The translations under genes and the position numbers were made by a program. DNA of 64,000 bases from CBDHHC01 sp965263345 (lineage in GTDB: Bacteria; Pseudomonadota; Alphaproteobacteria; Rhizobiales; CBDHHC01): NCBI GenBank assembly GCA_965263345.1, contig CBDHHC010000021.1, positions 62,001 to 126,000 of the forward strand. Direction: 5' to 3'. Shown one piece after another: positions 1-9,955 of this stretch (the first letter of the stretch is position 1; each line of letters opens with the position of its first letter). The notes beneath the pieces are model-generated. The model worked only from the letters and a program-made list of their open reading frames with translations, searched no databases and was not told the DNA's origin.

Positions 1-995
1 ATGATGTCATTGCTTTCCTGACGCATTTAGCAGAAATTGTTGGACCTGATGCCCGTTTTGTTCATCAGGGTATGACCTCTTCTGATATTCTAGATACCTG
101 TTTTAATGTTCAGTTGGTCAAAGCTACTGATATTTTATTGGATGACCTTGAGCAATTGCTGGGAGCACTTAAAAAACGAGCTTATGAGCATCAGTATACT
201 TTATGTATAGGACGCAGCCATGGAATTCATGCGGAACCTGTCACCTTTGGTTTAAAGTTGGCCCAAGCTTATGCCGAATTTGATAGATGCAAGGCACGAC
301 TTCAAAATGCTCGAGAAGAGATTGCTACTTGTGCTATATCGGGAGCTGTTGGTACTTTTGCCAATATTGACCCTTCTGTTGAGCAACATGTTGCTTCTAA
401 AATGGGGCTTTCAATTGAGCCAATCTCTACACAGGTTATTCCGCGTGATCGTCATGCAATGTATTTTGCTACATTAGCGGTGATAGCAAGTTCAATAGAG
501 CGCCTTGCCACCGAAATCAGGCATTTGCAAAGAACAGAAGTTTTGGAAGCGGAAGAATATTTCTCTGAAGGACAAAAGGGATCTTCTGCAATGCCTCATA
601 AACGTAATCCAGTTCTTACTGAAAATCTCACAGGATTAGCACAGAGAGCTTATGGCTATGGAAAACGCTCTTTGGCATGAGAGAGATATTTCTCATTCCT
701 CAGTTGAACGAATGATGGGCCAGATGCAACTGTGACTTTGGATTTTGCTTTAATGAGATTAACAGGTGTTATTGATAAAGTGTTTATCCTGAAAATATGC
801 AAAAGAATATGGATCTTAGGTGGGCACATGAGACTTGCACTGATATCTTCTCTACATGTCCAATGCTATGAAAGTCTGGCGTTGAGATTTCCTCACATTC
901 TTAAAAGAGATCCAGATCTCAAGGACCAAGCCGAGGAAAAGTTTGATGATATCATACGAAACATGTGATACTTTAAGCGAGTGTTTGGGCAGTAG
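1..995 (+). pseudogene. purB: purB remnant (adenylosuccinate lyase), 5' end outside the window, frameshifted 3' half
   Basis: The reading frame is open from base 3 to 680 and encodes the middle of adenylosuccinate lyase, the purine enzyme that splits fumarate from SAICAR and adenylosuccinate. It includes the active-site regions GMTSSD and GRSHGIHAEP and the signature SSAMPHKRNP. After ENLTGLAQRAYGYGK the frame breaks. Recognisable PurB sequence continues in other frames: MENALWHERDISHSSVERM near 657-714, DATVTLDFALMRLTGVIDK near 724-780, then scattered pieces ending in FKRVFGQ and a TAG at 993-995. At least three frameshifts plus stops separate the pieces, so no full-length enzyme can be made. 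Purine synthesis normally needs purB, so an intact copy elsewhere is likely (inference). Confidence 0.85.
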
Positions 996-1344
996 AGAAT
1001 ATATTTTTAGATGAAACCCAAGTATTAAAAATAGATATTCTTTGAAATGCTCTAAATATTAAGCTTTGATTCAAAATAAGTTGCATAGGTTTGGAAGTTC
1101 CTTATTCGGCCCATATTTAAAAAAAGATGTTCTTATTTCTTGTATTTGATATGGAAATAATATAAAAAGTAAATAATAATTACCAAAAAAATCACAAAGA
1201 TTATTTAATAAATCACTTTAATTTTAGAGACACATAAGTTCTCATTTCTTGGCCTGATATACATATAAAATTAATTTCATTATAATATTAAAAATTATGT
1301 TGCAATAAAAAACGGATATTTAAATAAAAGTATATTGGCGTAAA
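996..1344. other. AT-rich intergenic stretch
   Basis: No coding frame, RNA gene or convincing terminator is visible. The sequence is strongly AT-rich with many short A and T runs. It separates two decayed genes and may itself be decayed sequence. Confidence 0.5.
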
Positions 1345-2578
1345 ATGGAAGGCGTTATGGAAGTTATAATAATTACTAACAATTTTATTAAGACAAACTT
1401 TTTTGATGTAAAACCTGAGCTTACTATTAAAGGACAAGCTGTCAAGTTTCTTGTGCAGTTAGCACAAGATGTTCTCCTTCCTGAAGTTAGAGTTTTTTTA
1501 GATAAGTTAGAAAAGTTTAGATATAAAATAAACCAAGCATATATATATAATGACCCGGCAGGATTAGAGGAAAATCTTCTAAATTCAGGAAGTTCATGGG
1601 CATCCCCTTGCGTATTCGTCCTGTCTCAAGCAGGTAATATACATGCTGTAATTGTTGGTTCAATATCACAGAAAAGACTTGCTTTAAGCGCAAAAATACA
1701 CTCTCCAAAACTTTGGACCTTTTGTACTGCCCATAGTAATTACCTTTTAGACGAACATTCGGATACGATACAATATGTTTCAGAATTATTTGAAACCCTT
1801 TTAGTTCAAAACTATTTAGATTGCATAGAGTTAGATAGGGTCCATCAAGAAACCGAAGCTTATAAATACCTTAAGAGCCGCACTAAATTTATGTATCAAT
1901 TAGAAATAGATAGAAAAAGACGACAACTGATTGACCCAGAGACTAAGAGCAAAATAGAGCATGGTTGAAAAAAACGCGATATAATCAGAGACGCAGTATA
2001 TTTCATAAACATTTTAAAGATAAAGTGGAAACAAGCTATTGATTCTAGATAAATTTATTGTTGCAGCATAGATAGTAGATCAAACATATCAACGCGCTAT
2101 TGGTGTTGGAATACAAAAAGATGATGAAGACTTTAGAAAATTCTTTCACAGATTAGCAAAGTCCTCGACCATGCGTGGATATTTGTTATTAGGCGATCAA
2201 GAGCCAATAGCATATTGCTATGGTGGTGTTGTTAACGGAGTTTTTGATCTCATGGCAACATCTTTCCTCCCTAAATATTCTAAGATTGCACCAGGACAGG
2301 TTTTAATATTGATGACTTTTGACAAGTTGATTGAGGATAATATTGCAGTGTTTGACTTTGGCTGGGGGGAATCTAACTACAAAAAAGTGCTTAGCAGCCA
2401 TAACTCTCATGAGGTAGATATAAAACTCTACAGTAAGAGAATTAAATCTCGTTCAACATATTTTATGCAAAAGCTTTTTATATATCTCAATCACACAATC
2501 AGAAAGAAACTTGGGGAAGAAAAAATTGCGGCTCTTCGCAAAAGATTCAGAAAAATTCTTACTAAATCTAATAAATGA
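1345..2578 (+). pseudogene. broken GNAT acetyltransferase of the CelD/BcsL type
   Basis: Two open segments, 1345-1968 and about 2074-2578, look like the N- and C-terminal halves of one protein of roughly 390 residues. The C-terminal half has the pattern of CelD/BcsL-type GNAT enzymes (FemAB-like fold): a short 'LLLGDQEPIAYCYGG' strand pair, a 'PGQVLILMTFDKLIEDN' helix, then 'FDFGWGESNYKK'. In homologues the last motif is the conserved FDFxxGxxxYK. Between the halves, another frame reads RYNQRRSIFHKHFKDKVE, matching the usual basic linker, so at least two frameshifts and a stop interrupt the gene. Such enzymes often act on exopolysaccharide or envelope precursors. The family call rests on motif memory, not on an alignment. 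Confidence 0.6.
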
Positions 2579-2669
2579 TACTCTTTCATTTGCAATTGTC
2601 TGTATGTATGCCTAATCATTTGTAATGGCCCTACAACAACCGTAGGTTAAAAAAATATGGAAAAGAATA

Positions 2670-3413
2670 ATGCTCGATAATATCATCAATAACTTTTCCT
2701 ATCTGGATCTAATTGCTATCACCTGGTTTGTTATCTGTTTAATTGGGTACAATTATATCACGTCATCAAAACAACTTTCTAGCAATAATATTATTAATGC
2801 TTTACACACACAAAGATTACTTTGGATGCGTACCATGGCAGAGCGCTCTGTGAGGCTTGTTGATATTCAAATCGTACACGGCTTCACTCAAGCTAATGGC
2901 TTTTTTGCTACAACAACTGTTTTTGTTTTAGGGGGCCTTGCCGCAGTGTTGGGGAGTGGCGAAAGTGCCCGTATGTTTATGGATAGTTTGCCATTTACAG
3001 TGTCGACCAATCTTTTTGTTTGGCAAATCAAAGTGTGCTTACTCATTATTATTTTTGTTATTGCGTTTTTTAAGTTTATTTGGGCATACAGATTGTCGAA
3101 TTATAATGCCATTGCAATAGGGGCTACGCCTAACCACGACTCTGCTGATAATGATCTTAAGGAGATTCAACTTAAACTGGCAGCCCGTCTTTCTAATCTT
3201 GCGGCCCGGCATTCTTATGTGGGATTAAGGTGTTATTATTTTGCAATAGCTGCAATCGGCTGGTTTATTCATCCTGTTGTATTTATGATTTCGACAACAT
3301 GGGTAATTCTTGTACTTTATCGCCGTGAATTTTTATCCCGCTCAGCTCATGCGATACATAAAGCCGTACAAGCTTATTTAGAAAAAACTGACAAAAATGC
3401 TTCAGATACTTAG
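2670..3413 (+). CDS. DUF599 family membrane protein
   Basis: The 247-residue protein matches the DUF599 family of unknown function: an N-terminal membrane helix (about 10-28), the motif TQRLLWMRTMAERSVRLVD, then hydrophobic segments near 75-95, 115-140, 185-205 and 205-222. The motif 'NYNAIAIGA' and the Tyr-rich 'RHSYVGLRCYYF' are typical of the family. It should lie in the inner membrane. The ATG at 2670 is preceded by a GGAAAAGA-like ribosome site. Its last 17 bases overlap the next gene, an AEC carrier, so the two are probably translated together. No substrate or reaction is known. Confidence 0.8.
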   Translation: MLDNIINNFSYLDLIAITWFVICLIGYNYITSSKQLSSNNIINALHTQRLLWMRTMAERSVRLVDIQIVHGFTQANGFFATTTVFVLGGLAAVLGSGESARMFMDSLPFTVSTNLFVWQIKVCLLIIIFVIAFFKFIWAYRLSNYNAIAIGATPNHDSADNDLKEIQLKLAARLSNLAARHSYVGLRCYYFAIAAIGWFIHPVVFMISTTWVILVLYRREFLSRSAHAIHKAVQAYLEKTDKNASDT

Positions 3414-4338
3414 CACCATAGCCCCAATCTTCATAGTTATTATAGTTGGACATTTACTTTGGAGAGCCAGATTATTTGGAGATGAAAACTGGACTGCAAT
3501 TGGAAATATCTGTTATTTTCTGCTATTTCCGTGTCTTTTAGTGAAAACACTTTCAAGTGCAGATTTATTGAGCATTCCAATTGCAGGGTTATCGTTTGCA
3601 ATGGTTGTTACCTTGTTAGTGAGTTCTGCTCTCTTAATTTCTTTTAAAGGTGTTCTTACAAAACGTCTGAATATAAATGACGCAGCATTCACAAGTCTCT
3701 TCCAAGGAATTACAAGGTGGCATGGTTTTATAGCTCTTGCAATTGCCACTGCATTATATGGAGATTATGGTGTTACTCTGATCGCCCTGGCAATTGCTGT
3801 GATGGTTCCTATTATTAATATCATTAATGTTGCTGTACTCATAGTTTGGGGTGATAATGACAGCAATATTAAAATTGGTCCCCAAAGAGTTATATCTGAG
3901 ATCATTCAAAACCCTTTTATTATCGCCTGTTTTATTGGTGTTATAATTAATATTTCAAGCATAGAACTACCAAAAAGTATATATGATGCTATCACTATCA
4001 TGAGCAGTGGAGCTCTGGGTTTAAGCCTACTCGCAATTGGCGCTGGTTTAAGGATTTCTCAAATCAAAGAAACAAAGTTCGCAATTTTATTGGCTGTTCT
4101 ACTAAGATTGTTAGGTATGCCTATTATAATGTTTGTACTAACAAGTCTTGTTGGAATTAATGGGGTGGACCAAACTGTTGCAATTATTGCAGCTGCAGTT
4201 CCAACAGCAGCTTCATCTTATATTCTTGCTCAAAAGTTAGGAGGTGATCAGTCATTAATGGCAAATATCATTACCCTACAAGTTATTATTGCGGCAATAA
4301 CTCTTCCTTTAGCTATCGTGTTAGCGGAGAAATTTTAA
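3397..4338 (+). CDS. AEC (auxin efflux carrier) family transporter
   Basis: This 313-residue protein has about ten hydrophobic segments in the two-half layout of the AEC family. That family includes bacterial malonate or other organic-acid carriers and YfdV. The N-terminal 'APIFIVIIVGHLLWRARL' and the 'NICYFLLFPCLLVKTL' helix with its Pro-Cys kink are characteristic, as is 'AAAVPTAASSYILAQKLGGD' near the C-terminus. The start lies inside the DUF599 gene, which suggests translational coupling. The gene ends tail to tail with the TauE/SafE gene, overlapping by four bases. Substrate unknown. Confidence 0.85.
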   Translation: MLQILSTIAPIFIVIIVGHLLWRARLFGDENWTAIGNICYFLLFPCLLVKTLSSADLLSIPIAGLSFAMVVTLLVSSALLISFKGVLTKRLNINDAAFTSLFQGITRWHGFIALAIATALYGDYGVTLIALAIAVMVPIINIINVAVLIVWGDNDSNIKIGPQRVISEIIQNPFIIACFIGVIINISSIELPKSIYDAITIMSSGALGLSLLAIGAGLRISQIKETKFAILLAVLLRLLGMPIIMFVLTSLVGINGVDQTVAIIAAAVPTAASSYILAQKLGGDQSLMANIITLQVIIAAITLPLAIVLAEKF

Positions 4339-5087
4339 TTAAATGAAATTATCTGCTTTATGATTAGCCAAAGCCCAGCAACACCGGATAACAGAAGTAT
4401 GATATTATTAAATAGTTTTTGCGGAAGCCATTGGACCAGGCGTTTGCCATAAAAAGCACCAATAAACACAAGAGGAACGGTCACAGCATAATGGCTCAGA
4501 TAGTAAACTTTAAATATATCAAGTGCAAAATAAAGTGGGAGTTTAATTGTATTGACTATGATAAAAAAGAGTGCTGTCGTTGCTACGAAAGTTTCTTTTT
4601 TCAAATCCAATAACAAAAAATAGACCGAAATTACAGGTCCCGCAATATTTCCAATTGTGGTCGTGAAACCAGCCAAAATCCCAGAACTATTCCTTACCCA
4701 GAACATATGCTTCATAGCAAAGGGTGTGATTTGCTCACGGAAATATCCAATAATCACAAGAACAATAATACTCACACCGATCAACAAGCTCAAAATAGAA
4801 TTATTGGAATATTGTAATGTTATTCCAGCAAGCATAATTCCAATGATAATTGCTGGCAGCATCAAAAACATTTTCCGATAGTCTGCATTACGATGATGCA
4901 CACACATTGCAGCTATATCGCCAGCAATTAAATATAGCAATGCAAGACCAATTGCATCTCTTGCTGGATACGCAAATAGCAAGAGAATTGTTGTAAGCAT
5001 ACCAAGAGCAGGTAATCCGGCTTTAACAAACCCAACACCAAGAGCAATAAAAACAAGAAATGGTAGGGTAGAGAGATCTATCGACAT
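4335..5087 (-). CDS. sulfite exporter TauE/SafE family protein
   Basis: This 250-residue inner-membrane protein has about eight hydrophobic segments and the TauE/SafE (formerly DUF81) pattern: 'FVKAGLPALGMLTTILLLF' in the first half and 'SSGILAGFTTTIGNIAGPV' in the second, the duplicated G-x-x-x-G segments of the family. Members export sulfite, sulfoacetate or related organosulfur anions. No sulfur-metabolism genes lie nearby, so the substrate is open. It is transcribed towards the AEC gene, and the 3' ends overlap by four bases with no separate terminator visible. Confidence 0.85.
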   Translation of the reverse strand: MSIDLSTLPFLVFIALGVGFVKAGLPALGMLTTILLLFAYPARDAIGLALLYLIAGDIAAMCVHHRNADYRKMFLMLPAIIIGIMLAGITLQYSNNSILSLLIGVSIIVLVIIGYFREQITPFAMKHMFWVRNSSGILAGFTTTIGNIAGPVISVYFLLLDLKKETFVATTALFFIIVNTIKLPLYFALDIFKVYYLSHYAVTVPLVFIGAFYGKRLVQWLPQKLFNNIILLLSGVAGLWLIIKQIISFN

Positions 5088-5357
5088 TTTTCTTTTTTAC
5101 TTGGTCAAATAAGTCAGCATACTCTCAAAAGAATTTTGCTGACATATATTAGCTTATATTTCGACTAAACACTATTTTTGCTCATTTATCAAAAACTAAA
5201 TAGTTAATTTAAACTCAGACTCTTTTGTCTCCTTATCGTCACTATTCATCAGAGTTCTGTAGTTTTTTCGCTGTAAACTCATAAAATAATACTTATTTTT
5301 CATTTCTCAGCTTCTAAATTTTATGTCAGTATGCATAAAAATTTAAAAGGTAACATT

Positions 5358-6482
5358 ATGGATAAACCTATGAAAAAACTTACCAGTTTATTTTTATTAC
5401 TTTTGTTACTTGCTGGATGCGAGCAAGAAAATGTGCAAACAGTCAAAGAAGTTGTTCGCCCAATTGCCTGGGTTCAGGTTGAAGCGTATAACCTCGCCCA
5501 GGTACGGCGTCTATCTGGTGTTTTACAACCAGTGGAATCCGCGGACCTGAGTTTTGAAGTCAATGGTAAAGTACAAGATGTTCTCGTAAAACTTGGTGAC
5601 CGTGTTAAAAAGGGTGATATATTAGCCCGTCTTGATACTGAGAGTTTTAAACTGAATGTTAATGCATCAAAAGGACAGCTGCAAGAAGCACAAGCTGGTC
5701 TCGTCGATGCGCAAAATAAATTTAGCCGCCAAAAACAACTCTATGAAAAAGGGTGGGTTGCCAAAGCATCCTTCGACAATGCAAAAGCTAGTCTTGATAC
5801 AGCACGAAGCGCGGTTAATGTTGCAAAAGCAAGATTAGAGCTTAGTCAAAAAAGCCAGGGAGATACAATTTTAAAAGCTCCTTATCATGGCACTATTACA
5901 AGAAGAAACATAGAGCCTTCCCAGCAGATTACTGCCAATCAAATTGCGTTTCAGATTGAAGGAGAACAAGGCCTAGAACTCTCAATTACAGTTCCAGAAA
6001 CAATTATCGATAAAGTAGAAAAAGGACAGTCATTTTCGGTATCATTTCCTGCTGTCACAGGTTTATCTATGAATGCCCAAGTCTTCGAAGTTGGTTCTCA
6101 AGCGAATAGAGCCAATACGTTTCCAGTCGTTTTGCAATTGGAAAAACAAAATGATGCCTTAAGAGCTGGTATGACAGCTGAGGCAGATTTCTTCTTTCAA
6201 GGCCAAGGCCGTACAGGGTATAAAGGTGTTACTGTAAAAGTCCCTGTCTCCGCTATTGCTGCAGGAAAAGGTAAAGATGAAGCTTATGCATTTGTATTTG
6301 ATAAAAAAGCAAGTGTTGTTCGCAAACGTAGCGTGCAAACAGAAAATATTTTCGGCAATGATGTTCTCATCTCAAAAGGAATAAGACCTGGAGAAATCAT
6401 TGCTACAGCTGGTGTCGTATTTTTACGAGATGGGCAGCGAGTCGAATTACTAGATGCAACAACGAGACGATTTAATCAATAG
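5358..6482 (+). CDS. RND efflux periplasmic adaptor, lipoprotein
   Basis: Membrane-fusion protein of the HlyD/AcrA type that bridges an inner-membrane RND pump to an outer-membrane channel. I chose the ATG at 5358 because AAAAGG sits seven bases upstream; an ATG at 5331 has no such site. From that start the N-terminus carries a signal with lipobox LLAGC, so the protein should be lipid-anchored. Then come a barrel-sandwich half (VNGKVQDVLVKLGDRVKKGD), a coiled-coil hairpin rich in Ala, Lys and Gln (about 90-160), the second half (ILKAPYHGTITRR) and beta-barrel and membrane-proximal domains. It lies 50 bases before the RND gene and is almost certainly in one operon with it. No TolC-like gene is nearby. 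Confidence 0.9.
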   Translation: MDKPMKKLTSLFLLLLLLAGCEQENVQTVKEVVRPIAWVQVEAYNLAQVRRLSGVLQPVESADLSFEVNGKVQDVLVKLGDRVKKGDILARLDTESFKLNVNASKGQLQEAQAGLVDAQNKFSRQKQLYEKGWVAKASFDNAKASLDTARSAVNVAKARLELSQKSQGDTILKAPYHGTITRRNIEPSQQITANQIAFQIEGEQGLELSITVPETIIDKVEKGQSFSVSFPAVTGLSMNAQVFEVGSQANRANTFPVVLQLEKQNDALRAGMTAEADFFFQGQGRTGYKGVTVKVPVSAIAAGKGKDEAYAFVFDKKASVVRKRSVQTENIFGNDVLISKGIRPGEIIATAGVVFLRDGQRVELLDATTRRFNQ

Positions 6483-6532
6483 TTCAAAATATTAAGAGCT
6501 TATATCTAAAGCCATACGACAGGGAATACATC

Positions 6533-9500
6533 ATGAGCCTCACTGAAGTTGCATTTCATTATCGAAAAGTTGTTTTGTTACTATTGGCATCCTTACTTAT
6601 TTATGGTGTTGTCAGTTATTTTACTTTGCCTGCACAAGAAGATCCAAAAATTGTAATTCGCGAGGCTCTGGTGACAACTTCTTTTCCAGGTCTTGATCCA
6701 GAGCGTGTTGAATTATTGATAACCAAGACGCTGGAAGAAAAAATTCGTCAGATTCCTGAGATTAAAGAAATTCGTTCAACTTCAAGTACTGGTTTATCTG
6801 TTATACATGTCGAAATTGAAGATCGTTATTTTAACCTAAAAGATATTTGGCAAAACCTAAGGAATAAGGTGCAAGAAGCTCAATCTGCACTTCCTAATGG
6901 CTCATCTACTCCATTCATTAATGATCAGTTTGGCGATGTTGCTGTTGTAACACTTGCCCTAACAGCAGATGGCTTTGAAATGGGTAAAATGTTTGATGTA
7001 GCCAAGCACATTCGAGATACCTTATATAGTGTTAAAGGAACAAATAAAATCGAAATTCTTGGGGTACAAGAAGAACGTATTTTCATGGAAACGAGTAATG
7101 CAAAACTTGCCCAAATCGGCATTACACCACAGCAGCTTATAAACCTTTTACAGGCACAAAATATCATTCAACCAGGTGGGGAAGTTGATACTGGGGCAAA
7201 AACTTATATCGTAGAACCAACAGGAAATTTTGAAAGCATCAAAGATATTGGGAATACCCTGGTCAGTATTCCTAATACTACCAATGTTATACCTCTAAAA
7301 GATATTGTCACAATTAAAAGGGCATATAGAGATCCTCCTTTTCAACCATCATATTTTAACGGCAAACAAGCAATCATATTTGCTATCTCGATGCTGGATA
7401 AATATAATGTTCTTGAATACTCACCTCGATTGAAAACAAATATTCAACAAATTGAGAATACTTTGCCTGTTGGTTATAAACTCGATATTGTTACCTATCA
7501 GGCAGAACAAGTTGCGAATACTGTATACGGTGTTTCTATAAGTGTTCTTCAAACATTAGTGATCGTCCTTATTGTTGTTGTCATATTTCTAGGTTTGCGA
7601 ACAGGTCTCATCGTAGGTGTGATTGTTCCTTTTGTTATGCTCGTCACTCTTGCTATCATGAACCTTGTTGGGATTGATTTACAGCGTATGAGTCTTGCCA
7701 CATTAATTATTTCGCTCGGCCTCCTCGTTGATAATGGCATTGTCATGGGTGAAGACTTCAAACGAAGGTTAGAAGAAGGAATAGATCGCTTTGAAGCTCT
7801 GAAACAAGGTGGCCGTGAACTAGCTATTCCTTTGTTAACATCTTCTTTAACAACAATTGTTGTGTTTATGCCATTAATGTTGGCTGAGCATGTTGCAGGT
7901 GAATACACGCGTTCTATTTCACAAGTTATTATGATCACTCTGCTTATCTCATGGGTTATGGCACTTTGTGTTACTCCAATATTGAGTTATTATTTTTTGA
8001 AGGTGAATATTTCCTCTGCAGATAATAAGGCGAACGCCCCGGCATCTTCGGGAATTTTCAGTAACACCTATAAAGGGCTTCTAAAGATTATTTTACGATT
8101 TCGTATTGCGTTTATTGGGTTAATGTTCGGATTACTAATCCTTTCCTTTATGGGAATGGCTTTTGTATCTCAGCAATTTTTTCCAGACTCGGATAGGACC
8201 CAGCTACTTGTAAATATCCAAATGCCTGCGGGCAGTTCATCTCGTACGATGAATGATCGGATTCAAGCTATTTCTAAATGGCTTGATGATAAGAAAAATT
8301 TCCCACATATAAAATCTTTTGCAGCTTATGTCGGGTATGGCGGGCCTCGTTTTGTGCTTTCATTGTCACCCGATGACCCCGCGGATAATAAAAGTTTTAT
8401 TGTTTTGAATATAGATGATAAAAATAATATTGAAAAAACAGCTGCAGATTTGAGACACGGTTTCATCAAGGAATTTCCGGATCTCTTTGTTCGTGTAAAA
8501 AAAATGTTCTTAGGGCCGTCTGACTCTTCTGCAATAGAGATTCAAGTTCAAGGGCCAGATGCGGATTTTATCTTTGCGAAAGCTCAAGAAATCAAAGAAA
8601 TTTTACGTCAGGTTCCTGGCACAAGAGATATACGTGATAACTGGGAAAATAGAATTACAAAAATTTTAGTGAAGGTTGACCAAAATCGAGCCCGCCGAGC
8701 GAGTGTGACATCTCAAGATATTGCCAATACTTTACAAGCTTATTTTAGTGGATCAAACATCACAGAGTTTCGAGAAGGTGATGATATTATACCTATTCTT
8801 TTCCGAGCAGATGCCGCAGAAAGGTTTAACCTTGATCGATTACGGACCATCAATGTGTATTCTTCAAGCCTTGGTGTGAACGTACCATTGTTTCAAATTG
8901 CAGACTTTGCTCCAGTAAATCAGTATTCAAATATCCAACGTAAAAATTTATTCAGGACGATAAGTATCGAAGGTTTAAATCCAAGATTTTCTGCTGAGGA
9001 CCTAAAGAAAATTATTGACCCTAAAATTGAAGCCTTAAAGAAAGACCTCCCTGAAAATCATCAAATAGACTATAGTGGTGTTATTTCTGACTCACAGGAG
9101 GCGCAAGTTGCTCTTAGTGCAAATGTGCCATTGGCCATTGGAGTCATCATTATTCTTATCGTAATTCAATTTAATTCTTATCGACGCGCAGGTATTATCC
9201 TTTTGACAATACCTCTTGCCTTTATAGGAGCTGTTGTAGGTTTGATTGTATTAGGCGCTCCATTTGGTTTTGTCGCTACACTAGGGTTATATAGTTTAGC
9301 TGGTATAATTATAAATAATGCAATTGTTCTTATTGACCGAATTGATATTGAACGCTCTTCTGGAAAAACACCCTATGATGCAATTGTGAATGCCTGTCTG
9401 GTACGCTTGAGGCCAATTACGATGGCAACAATCACAACTATCCTTGGTCTGTTACCTCTTCTTCTTTCGCGCGATCCCTTGTTTTATGGAATGGCGGCAG

Positions 9501-9595
9501 CTATGGCCTTTGGATTGGGAGTTGGAACAGTTCTAACACTTGGTGTTACACCAGTTTTATATTCTCTATTTTTTAATATACGGAAAGAGGCATAA
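6533..9595 (+). CDS. RND efflux transporter permease
   Basis: At 1020 residues this is a full-length AcrB/MexB-type proton-driven pump. It has an N-terminal membrane helix (about 11-30), a large periplasmic porter domain (about 31-330), six helices from about 335, a second porter and docking half from about 550 and a final six-helix bundle from about 855. Helix 4 carries 'LLVDNGIVMGED', in which one of the two classical Asp residues is Asn; this VDNGIV form is common in a large bacterial RND subgroup. The later 'GIIINNAIVLIDRID' segment is the counterpart in the second half. It follows its adaptor by 50 bases. Exported compounds cannot be deduced. Confidence 0.92.
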   Translation: MSLTEVAFHYRKVVLLLLASLLIYGVVSYFTLPAQEDPKIVIREALVTTSFPGLDPERVELLITKTLEEKIRQIPEIKEIRSTSSTGLSVIHVEIEDRYFNLKDIWQNLRNKVQEAQSALPNGSSTPFINDQFGDVAVVTLALTADGFEMGKMFDVAKHIRDTLYSVKGTNKIEILGVQEERIFMETSNAKLAQIGITPQQLINLLQAQNIIQPGGEVDTGAKTYIVEPTGNFESIKDIGNTLVSIPNTTNVIPLKDIVTIKRAYRDPPFQPSYFNGKQAIIFAISMLDKYNVLEYSPRLKTNIQQIENTLPVGYKLDIVTYQAEQVANTVYGVSISVLQTLVIVLIVVVIFLGLRTGLIVGVIVPFVMLVTLAIMNLVGIDLQRMSLATLIISLGLLVDNGIVMGEDFKRRLEEGIDRFEALKQGGRELAIPLLTSSLTTIVVFMPLMLAEHVAGEYTRSISQVIMITLLISWVMALCVTPILSYYFLKVNISSADNKANAPASSGIFSNTYKGLLKIILRFRIAFIGLMFGLLILSFMGMAFVSQQFFPDSDRTQLLVNIQMPAGSSSRTMNDRIQAISKWLDDKKNFPHIKSFAAYVGYGGPRFVLSLSPDDPADNKSFIVLNIDDKNNIEKTAADLRHGFIKEFPDLFVRVKKMFLGPSDSSAIEIQVQGPDADFIFAKAQEIKEILRQVPGTRDIRDNWENRITKILVKVDQNRARRASVTSQDIANTLQAYFSGSNITEFREGDDIIPILFRADAAERFNLDRLRTINVYSSSLGVNVPLFQIADFAPVNQYSNIQRKNLFRTISIEGLNPRFSAEDLKKIIDPKIEALKKDLPENHQIDYSGVISDSQEAQVALSANVPLAIGVIIILIVIQFNSYRRAGIILLTIPLAFIGAVVGLIVLGAPFGFVATLGLYSLAGIIINNAIVLIDRIDIERSSGKTPYDAIVNACLVRLRPITMATITTILGLLPLLLSRDPLFYGMAAAMAFGLGVGTVLTLGVTPVLYSLFFNIRKEA

Positions 9596-9619
9596 TCTCT
9601 TGGAGACGAAATTTAAATT

Positions 9620-9666
9620 GCAAAACCACCTTTTTCGTTCCTCTTGCTAGAAAAAGGTGATTTTGC
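9620..9666. terminator. long hairpin between convergent genes
   Basis: A 17-base arm (9620-9636) pairs with 9650-9666 with one mismatch around a 13-base loop. It lies between the 3' ends of the RND gene and the convergent small secreted-protein gene, so it probably terminates both. T runs after the stem are weak, so the mechanism is inferred from position and stem strength. Confidence 0.6.
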
Positions 9667-9682
9667 TTATACTAAAATCAAA

Positions 9683-9955
9683 TTAATTTCCGTATTTTTC
9701 TTGACCCTTAAAGAATTTGTAAGCACCTTTATGACCGTGGTGGTGGTAGCCATATGAGTGTCCATAGCCATAATGCTTTTTATGCTTACGATAGTATTTA
9801 TATTTGTATGGTTTGTAGCCATAACTATAACCATAACCATAGTGTGGTTTATGTTTCTTTTTATAGCCGTAGCCATAAGAACCAGCAGATGCTGAAGTTG
9901 CGAAAAATGCTAGAAGTCCAGCGATTAAACAAAGTTTACTAATAAAAATTTTCAT
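9683..9955 (-). CDS. secreted Tyr/Gly/Lys/His-rich low-complexity protein
   Basis: The 90-residue protein starts with a clear signal peptide (KLCLIAGLLAFFATSASA, cleavage after Ala-24 or so). The mature part is almost wholly Gly-Tyr pairs with Lys and His: SYGYGYKKKHKPHYGYGY, KHKKHYGYGHSYGYHHHGH. I do not recognise a family with known function. The composition suggests an adhesive, surface-coating or metal-binding peptide, or a phase-separating Tyr-rich polymer (inference). A frame on the same strand, offset by one base, is also open because of the repeats, but lacks a signal peptide. Confidence 0.7.
   Translation of the reverse strand: MKIFISKLCLIAGLLAFFATSASAGSYGYGYKKKHKPHYGYGYSYGYKPYKYKYYRKHKKHYGYGHSYGYHHHGHKGAYKFFKGQEKYGN

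Noticed and set aside
9667..9876. Second frame within the Tyr-rich gene
   Set aside because: It is open only because of the repeated codons and lacks a signal peptide and start site.
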